Origin: Bacilli bacterium | Lineage (GTDB): Bacteria > Bacillota_I > Bacilli_A > RF39 > UBA660 | Length of the DNA stretch: 11,518 nucleotides | Assembly: GCA_022793565.1 (NCBI GenBank) | Contig: JAAWDC010000107.1 | Span: forward strand, 1 to 11,518 | Direction of reading: 5' to 3' | Part shown: piece after piece, positions 6,738 through 11,518 of the stretch | Position numbering within the stretch: the stretch's first letter is position 1 | Layout: every line of letters begins with the position of its first letter | The notes under the pieces: model-generated | Seen by the model: only the letters and a program-made list of their open reading frames with translations | Told to the model about the DNA's origin: nothing | Databases searched by the model: none | Program-made: the position numbers and the translations under genes

Positions 6738-8156
6738 ATGAAAAAAAGAAACCAATTACTATTTATAATTTTTATTACGATAGTCACAATCAGTATCTTT
6801 TTATTTTCCTATGGAAGTGACTTTTTTTGGCATCTAAAGATAGGAGAATATATCACTACTCATCAAAAAATTCCATTTACAGATCTTTTTTCTTGGTATG
6901 GAACACAAAATCATCTACCTTGGATCTCCCATGAATGGCTCTTTGAAGTAATCCTATTTGAATGGTTTCATTATGGAAAACAATTTGGTATTTTTATTAT
7001 GATTCTTCTACTATTAATTGCTACTTCATTTATTCTATGGAAACAAAACAGTAAAGTTTTTACCCGTTTCCCCTTTCAAACTATTCTCTGGGGAATCCTT
7101 GGAATGCTAATGTTCGCAAACAAAACAATGCCAAGACCTCACTTATTCAGTTATCTATTTTTTGCTCTTACCATTTATATTTGTTACGATACATATCAAA
7201 ATAAACAAAGTAAAAAGATTTATATCGCCCCAATTCTTTCCATCCTTTGGAGTAATATACATGGGGGAAGCAGTAATCTCAGTTATCTTATTTATAGTTT
7301 TTTTCTATTATCATATCTTAATTTAAATATTAAATATTTTAAAAAAGACAACCTAGAAAAAACACAAATAAAAAAATTCCTATATGCCTTTTTTAGTTCT
7401 ATTCTAGCCATTCTTATCAATCCTCACGGAATAAAAATGCTTTTCTATCCCTATCTCAATATGACTTATCATACAATGATTACCTGTATTGAAGAATGGC
7501 AAAGTTTAAGTTTATATACAATCGATGGATGGTTTTATTTACTATTCATCATAGGAATTACTATTACTATTGTTCATTCAAAAAAGAAAATCACTCAAAT
7601 AGACTTTCTTTTACTTCTTAGTTTTACTTTCTTAGGTATAAAATCTACAAGAATGATGCCCTATTTATATATAGTATCCACATCCATCATCCCAAAATAT
7701 TGGATAAATAATAAAATTAAAATAACTTTAACTCCTGTTCTAATTTCAATTGTAAGTATCATAATTCTTTTTTACACTACAATCTATCAATCTCCAAATT
7801 TCCATATAGTTTCTAAAGAAATGATTACATATTTAAAAAAAGAAAAGACAATTCTTTATAATTCATACGAATTAGGCGGATATTTAATCTATCAAAATAT
7901 ACCAGTATTTGTAGATGGAAGAGCTGATCTTTATATAGATACTATCCTATGTGATGTTTGTGAAATAGAACAAGGAAAAGGATTAAATAAACTAGAGAAA
8001 TATCCATTTAATACTTTTATAGTAAAAAGAAACACAAAACTAGAAAATTATCTAAGTAACAACCAACAGTATGAATTAAAATATAAAGATCAACAAAACG
8101 CACTATACATTTTAAAAAAAGATAAAACCAAAAGTACAACTACAAACCCAATTTAA
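6738..8156 (+). CDS. Polytopic membrane protein, GT-C glycosyltransferase-like
   Basis: The protein has 472 residues and about 9-11 predicted membrane helices; AAAGGA lies 9 nt before the ATG. After the first helix comes an extracytoplasmic loop with DFFWHLKIGEY (D28, W31, H32), then IPFTDLFSW (D49) and PWISHEWLFE (H65, E66). Acidic residues in the first outer loop are the hallmark of GT-C enzymes, which use lipid-linked sugars. Mid-protein motifs MPRPHLFSY and INPHG, and a conserved-looking C-terminal soluble segment YELGGYL...VFVDGRADLY (about 374-402), resemble a widespread uncharacterised group of membrane proteins. Activity and substrate are unknown; transfer of a sugar to a surface polymer or lipid is a guess from the fold. 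Its last 17 nt overlap the 3' end of the convergent ylmC, and I see no terminator for it. Its AT content is noticeably high even for this window. Confidence 0.7.
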   Translation: MKKRNQLLFIIFITIVTISIFLFSYGSDFFWHLKIGEYITTHQKIPFTDLFSWYGTQNHLPWISHEWLFEVILFEWFHYGKQFGIFIMILLLLIATSFILWKQNSKVFTRFPFQTILWGILGMLMFANKTMPRPHLFSYLFFALTIYICYDTYQNKQSKKIYIAPILSILWSNIHGGSSNLSYLIYSFFLLSYLNLNIKYFKKDNLEKTQIKKFLYAFFSSILAILINPHGIKMLFYPYLNMTYHTMITCIEEWQSLSLYTIDGWFYLLFIIGITITIVHSKKKITQIDFLLLLSFTFLGIKSTRMMPYLYIVSTSIIPKYWINNKIKITLTPVLISIVSIIILFYTTIYQSPNFHIVSKEMITYLKKEKTILYNSYELGGYLIYQNIPVFVDGRADLYIDTILCDVCEIEQGKGLNKLEKYPFNTFIVKRNTKLENYLSNNQQYELKYKDQQNALYILKKDKTKSTTTNPI

Positions 8157-8373
8157 TTAAAATAACATCTTCTCCTATCTTTGTGATACTCTTCCAAGGA
8201 ATCTCAGTATCTTCTCCTTTTCCTAAAAAAGAAAAAAAATTTTTACTTGGTTCAATAATTAAAGAAACAATCATTCCTGTTGCCTCATCCACTTTAACAT
8301 CGATAATATTTCCAACATTTCTTCCATCCACTACATTCACAATATCTTTCCGTTGTAAATCTGAAAGCAACAT
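8140..8373 (-). CDS. ylmC: YlmC/YmxH-family sporulation protein (PRC-barrel-like)
   Basis: The protein has 77 residues from the ATG at 8373, preceded by AGGTGG at 5 nt. A GTG at 8382 lies within that ribosome binding site and is rejected as a start. The sequence MLLSDLQRKDIVNVVDGRNVGNIIDV, then a hydrophobic strand and EIPWKSITKIGEDVILI, fits the small PRC-barrel proteins named YlmC/YmxH, found in endospore formers. Their molecular role is poorly known. In B. subtilis ylmC lies just downstream of sigG, and that neighbourhood is kept here with two genes between them. A terminator (8402-8447) separates it from the preceding TSCPD gene, so it either depends on read-through or has a promoter I could not identify. 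Its 3' end overlaps the convergent membrane-protein gene by 17 bp. Confidence 0.88.
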   Translation of the reverse strand: MLLSDLQRKDIVNVVDGRNVGNIIDVKVDEATGMIVSLIIEPSKNFFSFLGKGEDTEIPWKSITKIGEDVILIKLGL

Positions 8374-8401
8374 AAAAACCACCTAATAAAATATATGTCA
8401 A

Positions 8402-8447
8402 AAAAAGAAAAAAAGAAGGAAACTCTAACTATGTAGTTTCTCTTCTT
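8402..8447 (-). terminator. Intrinsic terminator at the end of the sigG-TSCPD transcript
   Basis: On the minus strand AAGAAG-a-GAAACT (8447-8435) pairs with AGTTTCCTTCTT (8424-8413), giving 12 base pairs with one bulged A and a 10-nt loop. A T-rich tail follows (8412-8401). The upstream arm and loop lie inside the last codons of the TSCPD gene, and the stop codon TAG (8427-8425) is at the loop end. The ylmC gene starts 28 nt beyond the tail. Confidence 0.75.
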
Positions 8448-8688
8448 CTAACACTGTTTCCAAAGCTTTTGCCAACTGATCTGCACAAGAAGTTCCCTTG
8501 TTTCCACAAAGATTATTCTTACACATAGAAATAATGTCCTCTATTTTCCATCCATCTAAAATTTTAGAAATCATTTTTAAATTTCCGGGACAACCCCCCT
8601 CGAAATGAATTTCATAAACTCTACCATCTCGAAAATCAAATGTAATATTTCTAGAACAAACGCCTTCAGGTTTAAATGCATAATTCAT
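8425..8688 (-). CDS. TSCPD-domain protein, TIGR03905-like
   Basis: This 87-residue protein has the pattern of small TSCPD-domain proteins: GVCSRNI (C11), GGCPGNL (C33), a helix with MCKNNLCGNKGTSCADQLA (C56, C61, C68). The signature tetrapeptide reads TSCA-D here rather than TSCPD. The same domain occurs at the C-terminus of some B12-dependent ribonucleotide reductases, where Cys residues are proposed to bind metal or relay electrons; the role of the free-standing form is unknown. The start codon overlaps the upstream stop by 4 nt (ATGA, 8685-8688), so it is translationally coupled to the 191-residue gene. AAAGGA lies 9 nt upstream of the ATG. A terminator begins within its 3' end, making it the last gene of the sigG transcript. 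Confidence 0.85.
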   Translation of the reverse strand: MNYAFKPEGVCSRNITFDFRDGRVYEIHFEGGCPGNLKMISKILDGWKIEDIISMCKNNLCGNKGTSCADQLAKALETVLEEEKLHS

Positions 8689-9260
8689 AATTTTCGTCCT
8701 TTCTTTTTTAATTCTAATAACTCAACAGAACCACCCAAATAATAATTTAATTGTTCATAATCAATCGCTTCATTGGAATAGTTCCAGTAATTCTCTACCT
8801 TCTGAGTAAAAATATCGAATTCAGAAATTGTCGTTGGCAAATCCGAAAAATATGCAGTCTCTAATTTTAAAGTTTTCTTCAAAACGTACACTTTTCCACG
8901 AGTAATAACATCAAGTAAAGGACGATAACAATAATAGAAAGAGTCTCTTTTAATAATACTTCCAGAAAAACAACAAGTTGTATTAAACTCACTCTTCTGC
9001 TCACGAATCGCTGGATAAAAATAAACTTGTTCGTTTGGAAAATGATAAAAGGAAGTCTTCTCCAGAAACTCTCCATATATAATAGACTCTAATTCTGAAA
9101 TAGAACAATCTGAATAATTATGATAAACTCTCCTTAAAAATGGAGTATCTATAAGTTCCTTCACCTTTTCATCATAAAACTGCTGAATAATACGTCTCTC
9201 TTCTTGATCCTCAATCTGAGAGATCTCTGATAATCGATATTCCTCCATTTTCTTAACCAT
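8685..9260 (-). CDS. Conserved-looking hypothetical protein (191 aa) between sigG and the TSCPD gene
   Basis: I do not recognise this protein. It has AGGTGG 5 nt before the ATG, starts 14 nt after the sigG stop and overlaps the TSCPD gene by 4 nt, so it belongs to the same transcript. The N-terminal third is charged and probably helical (EEYRLSEISQIEDQEERRII). The middle is rich in aromatic residues and contains TTCCFSG (C96, C97) and SFYYCYRPL (C111), followed by GKVYVLKKTLKLE, which looks like beta strands of a compact Cys-containing module; C52 is the only other Cys. No signal peptide or membrane segment is apparent, so it is probably cytoplasmic. The position occupied by ylmA in B. subtilis (between sigG and ylmC) is held here by this unrelated-looking gene. 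A sporulation role is inferred only from position. Confidence 0.7.
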   Translation of the reverse strand: MVKKMEEYRLSEISQIEDQEERRIIQQFYDEKVKELIDTPFLRRVYHNYSDCSISELESIIYGEFLEKTSFYHFPNEQVYFYPAIREQKSEFNTTCCFSGSIIKRDSFYYCYRPLLDVITRGKVYVLKKTLKLETAYFSDLPTTISEFDIFTQKVENYWNYSNEAIDYEQLNYYLGGSVELLELKKKGRKL

Positions 9261-9274
9261 AAAACCACCTAAGT

Positions 9275-10051
9275 CTATTTTAGCACCTTTTTAAGTGTCT
9301 TAATAGCATTTTTTTCTAATCTAGAAATTTGGGCTTGACTGATACCAAGTTCACTTGCAATCTCCATCTGTGTTTTTCCAATAATATATCTTTGATCAAT
9401 AATGTATCTTTCTCTTTCTTCTAAATCAGAAATCGCATCATCTAAAGCAAGATTAATATCAATATCTTTTTTTTGTAATCGTTGATCCTCAATTTGATCG
9501 CAAAGATAAATTGTATCTCCACCATCATTATAAATTGGTGCAAAAATACTGACTGGACTTCTCATAGAATCAAAGGCTGTAACGATATTTACAGGATTCT
9601 CATGAAGAGATGCTGCAATCTCTTCTACAGTAGCCTCTCTTCCTTGCTCTAATGTAATTTTCTCTTTTTCTTTCATCGCATTATAAGCAAGATCCTTAAT
9701 AGAACGACTAACTCGAACACTATTATTATCTCTCAAGTAACGTCTAATTTCTCCAAGAATCATAGGAACGGCATAAGTTGATAATTTAACTCCATGACTC
9801 AAATCAAAGTTATCTATTGCTTTGATTAATCCAAAAGTACCAATTTGAAACAAATCATCCATATTTTCATCCCGATAATGAAATTGCCTCAAAGTACTTA
9901 AAACAAGTTTTAAATTTCCCTTAATTAAACTATCTCTTGCAAATGGGTCTCCCTCCCTCATTTGAATAAATAATTTCTCAGTTTCTTCACTACTAAGAAC
10001 TTTCATATCCGCTGTATTCACACCACTAATTTCTACCATGTGGCGTGCCAT
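9275..10051 (-). CDS. sigG: RNA polymerase sporulation sigma factor SigG (late forespore)
   Basis: The protein has 258 residues from the ATG at 10051, close to the 260 of B. subtilis SigG. AAAGGAGAT sits 7 nt upstream; an ATG at 10075 would place that ribosome binding site inside the coding region and is rejected. The start MARHMVEISGVNT corresponds to the SigG-specific VEICGVDT N-terminus, which separates it from SigF. Region 2 contains DDLFQIGTFGLIKAIDNFD (65-83) and STYAVPMILGEIRRYLRDNN (91-110). Region 4 has the helix-turn-helix KTQMEIASELGISQAQISRL (226-245). SigG directs late forespore genes such as those for small acid-soluble spore proteins and germination. It lies 45 nt after the pilin-like gene with no visible promoter in between, and its ribosome binding site is enclosed in a hairpin (10052-10098). 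The spoIIGA-sigE pair often found upstream is not adjacent here. Confidence 0.96.
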   Translation of the reverse strand: MARHMVEISGVNTADMKVLSSEETEKLFIQMREGDPFARDSLIKGNLKLVLSTLRQFHYRDENMDDLFQIGTFGLIKAIDNFDLSHGVKLSTYAVPMILGEIRRYLRDNNSVRVSRSIKDLAYNAMKEKEKITLEQGREATVEEIAASLHENPVNIVTAFDSMRSPVSIFAPIYNDGGDTIYLCDQIEDQRLQKKDIDINLALDDAISDLEERERYIIDQRYIIGKTQMEIASELGISQAQISRLEKNAIKTLKKVLK

Positions 10052-10098
10052 AAAAAAATCTCCTTTCGTATTCATAATGAAACGATTGGGAGATTTTT
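10052..10098 (-). promoter_or_regulatory. Hairpin occluding the sigG ribosome binding site, terminator-like
   Basis: In the mRNA, AAAAATCTCC (10098-10089) is exactly complementary to GGAGATTTTT (10063-10054), giving a 10-bp stem. The 3' arm contains the sigG Shine-Dalgarno sequence and ends 2 nt before the ATG at 10051. Inside the loop is a second stem, CGTTTC (10084-10079) with GAA-T-ACG (10073-10067), six pairs with one bulged T and a 5-nt loop. The 5' arm starts within the stop codon (10099-10097) of the upstream pilin-like gene. The run of seven T (10058-10052) also makes it resemble an intrinsic terminator, but most of these T pair with the A tract. It could lower sigG translation, couple it to upstream translation, or attenuate transcription. 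Confidence 0.75.
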
Positions 10099-10852
10099 AT
10101 TCAAAATCATCATAATTTGTAATAATAGTGACTCCATTAAAGTATTTAATATTAGAATTACACCATCCAATCGATGGTTCTTTTCCTGCACCAAATGCCT
10201 TAGTCAAATTCACAACAACCACATCATCAACATAAGCATCAATCTGATTACCACTAGAAGATCCAACTTGAATAAAGATTTCATTATTACTAGGAACTGT
10301 CGCGATTGCTCCACCTTTCTCAAAACCAGAAGATGTATAATTCGTTGAATAAGATCCTTCAATAGAAGGAATAAGTGTCGGAGATTGTCCTCCACTTGCT
10401 TGTAAAGAGTTATAAGAAAAAGCTATAGTAAGTGCAGCATTTGGTGCGTTTATTATATGAGCATAATATCCAATATATAATTTATCTCCAGAAGAAACCC
10501 CTTGAATCCTTTGAAATTGCCAACCATTTGGAGTAATGTGTAAGCTCTTTCCCCCAGAATGAAAATTAGAAGTATCGACAGAATTATACAATGTATTATT
10601 TACTGAATTCATATCTGTAGTCCAAGAGATACCCTCACTTTCAAAACTCCCATTAGAAATCAAATTATAAAGCTGATAAGTATCTCCAGTAACACCACTA
10701 ACCTGTTCCTTAACCAAATCTGTTAAATCTAAAGTATTTTTATTATTCGTAGATAATACTGATAAAATTAAAATCAATACAAGAACTACAATTGTAGCAG
10801 CAGCATATAACACAACAGATACAGCAAACCCTTGTTCATTTAATTTTCTCAT
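10097..10852 (-). CDS. Pilin-like membrane-anchored protein with jelly-roll-like ectodomain, directly upstream of sigG
   Basis: The protein has 251 residues from the ATG at 10852, with GTGGGTGAT just upstream; an in-frame GTG at 10864 overlaps that site and is rejected. The N-terminus MRKLNEQGFAVSVVLYAAAT followed by a hydrophobic stretch to about residue 34 looks like a type IV prepilin leader: a short basic segment, G8-F9, then one helix. The Glu usual at position 5 of mature pilins is absent (Val). The ectodomain starts with LISNGSFESEG (64-74) and SGGKSLHIT, typical of carbohydrate-binding-module-like jelly rolls. It ends with VVVNLTKAFGAGKEPS (211-227) and a Cys-containing tail. NLTxAFGAGxEP occurs in many phage tail and surface proteins. 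The protein is probably exported; whether it is processed by a prepilin peptidase is not known. It shares a promoter and transcript with sigG. Confidence 0.75.
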   Translation of the reverse strand: MRKLNEQGFAVSVVLYAAATIVVLVLILILSVLSTNNKNTLDLTDLVKEQVSGVTGDTYQLYNLISNGSFESEGISWTTDMNSVNNTLYNSVDTSNFHSGGKSLHITPNGWQFQRIQGVSSGDKLYIGYYAHIINAPNAALTIAFSYNSLQASGGQSPTLIPSIEGSYSTNYTSSGFEKGGAIATVPSNNEIFIQVGSSSGNQIDAYVDDVVVVNLTKAFGAGKEPSIGWCNSNIKYFNGVTIITNYDDFE

Positions 10853-10887
10853 TTCATCACCCACTTTTACTCTTTTTCTTATTATAG

Positions 10888-10916
10888 ATTATAGAAAAAA
10901 TTACCTAAAAATGCAA
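10888..10916 (-). promoter_or_regulatory. Sigma-A-like promoter of the pilin-like gene and sigG
   Basis: On the minus strand TTGCAT (10916-10911) and TATAAT (10893-10888) are separated by 17 nt. A second TATAAT lies just downstream (10886-10881). This gives a leader of about 30 nt before the ATG at 10852. I do not see the sigma-F-type promoter expected for a dedicated sigG promoter here or before the sigG gene. The motif ATTTTTAGG occurs in the spacer (10912-10904), again at 10929-10921 and at 10962-10954. Confidence 0.65.
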
Positions 10917-10946
10917 TCTCCCTAAAAATCCCAGATATTAAAAATA

Positions 10947-11518
10947 TTATTTTCCTAAAAATTGTTTAGAGATTTGAATCACTCGGTTCATTTCTTCACA
11001 AAAAGAATTCCAATTTTCTGTAACAAAAACACAATTCTCATCTTTAACATTTTCCTCATGAGAAGAAGCAAGACTCTCTAATTCTCGAAATCCTAAACAT
11101 TTAGAATCATTTTTTAAAGCACAAACTAAACTAGCATAATTAGAAAAATCTTCCTTTTCCTTATATGTTTCCAATTGCTGAAGACGGACCTCTGCCCCCA
11201 TCAAAAAAGTACTCATAGTATCCTGATAAGCCTGAAGATCTTCAAAAAGTTTCAAAGCCTCATCGATGTCGACTCCACTTTCTCTTAAATAATCTAAGTC
11301 AAACACTAAATCTACTTTCTCCTGTTTAATGTCAGAATCTACTTTCTCGTCTGAAAAATTTTCAATAGAAGTAGAATCTATCTCATAAAATTCTTGAGGT
11401 AAAGGATCAAAACATACTCTTTCTTTTAATTCAAAATCATCAGTATCAGAAAGAAACTCAATCAATACTCGTTCTAACTCCTCTTTTTCAATTGGCTTAG
11501 CCAAATAATCCTGAAATC
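10947..11518 (-). CDS. C-terminal part of a hybrid sensor histidine kinase: end of receiver domain + Hpt-like domain (N-terminus outside window)
   Basis: The frame is open to the right edge, so only the last 189 residues are seen. The first visible residues, FQDYLAKPIEKEELERVL, are the end of a response-regulator receiver domain (conserved Lys-Pro of strand 5 and the last helix). A TTG codon at 11504 within it is therefore not a start. An acidic linker follows, then a helical domain resembling the Hpt domains of Bacillota hybrid kinases: DYLRESGVDIDEAL, a long helix, then SLVCALKNDSKCLGFRELESLA. In this family the core reads HALKxDS, with His accepting phosphate; here it is Cys (TGT at 11123-11121). 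The domain would then be unable to relay phosphate in the usual way. No convincing terminator follows; the next gene has its own promoter 31-59 nt beyond the stop codon. Confidence 0.8.
   Translation of the reverse strand, partial: FQDYLAKPIEKEELERVLIEFLSDTDDFELKERVCFDPLPQEFYEIDSTSIENFSDEKVDSDIKQEKVDLVFDLDYLRESGVDIDEALKLFEDLQAYQDTMSTFLMGAEVRLQQLETYKEKEDFSNYASLVCALKNDSKCLGFRELESLASSHEENVKDENCVFVTENWNSFCEEMNRVIQISKQFLGK

Noticed and set aside
8397..8403. TTGACA just after the terminator as a promoter for ylmC
   Set aside because: No acceptable -10 element follows at 16-18 nt; that distance falls on the ribosome binding site and start codon of ylmC.
10040..10348. Plus-strand open frame of 102 codons across the sigG/pilin-like junction
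   Set aside because: It is antisense to two well-supported genes and the sigG leader, has no good ribosome binding site, and its translation has no domain-like pattern.
10904..10962. Three copies of CCTAAAAAT (10904-10912, 10921-10929, 10954-10962) around the promoter of the pilin-like gene
   Set aside because: They are short, AT-rich and unevenly spaced, so chance is likely in this composition; noted only as a possible operator, not listed as a feature.
11502..11504. TTG start at 11504 giving a complete 185-residue protein
   Set aside because: The residues just upstream (FQDY) continue the receiver-domain ending YLAKPI, so the codon is internal and the gene is truncated by the window edge.

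Overview
The window is AT-rich, with strong AAGGAGG-type ribosome binding sites, sigma-A-like promoters and U-tailed terminators. It encodes a forespore sigma factor (SigG), a YlmC/YmxH-type sporulation protein and a BspA-repeat/vWA surface protein. This points to a spore-forming, low-GC member of the Bacillota, plausibly an uncultured gut or oral Bacilli/Erysipelotrichia-like lineage. The organism assignment is inference from gene content only.

Layout. (1) 1-2560, minus: a large surface protein that runs off the left edge, with an N-terminal membrane segment, a vWA domain, an InlB/Listeria-Bacteroides-like repeat and then BspA-type 26-residue leucine-rich repeats. (2) 2561-2834: a divergent intergenic region with a good promoter for each flanking gene. 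(3) 2835-3233, plus: a small thioredoxin-like lipoprotein, followed by a probable bidirectional terminator. (4) 3292-6631, minus: an apparent operon of a U32 peptidase-family protein (RlhA-like, RNA hydroxylation), a membrane-anchored thioredoxin-fold protein lacking the first catalytic Cys, and TrmL (tRNA wobble 2'-O-methylation). (5) 6738-8156, plus: a polytopic GT-C-like membrane protein that overlaps ylmC at its 3' end. (6) 8140-10852, minus: a sporulation-associated cluster in the transcribed order pilin-like protein, sigG, a 191-residue unknown, a TSCPD-domain protein, terminator, ylmC. (7) 10947-11518, minus: the C-terminal end of a hybrid sensor kinase (end of a receiver domain plus an Hpt-like domain).

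The most striking signal is between the pilin-like gene and sigG. A perfect 10-bp inverted repeat places the sigG Shine-Dalgarno sequence inside a hairpin whose other arm begins at the stop codon of the upstream gene. This suggests that sigG translation is held off, and perhaps coupled to translation of the pilin-like gene. Other points are an Hpt-like domain with Cys where the phospho-accepting His should be, a vWA domain with an incomplete MIDAS, and a thioredoxin-fold protein with a DxxC active site.

Several of the longest open frames start too far upstream. In six cases (2835, 6631, 8373, 10051, 10852, and the TTG at 11504, which is not a start at all) I moved or rejected the start because the ribosome binding site, promoter or domain boundary decides it. 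I see no tRNA, rRNA, CRISPR array, transposase or phage integrase in the window.
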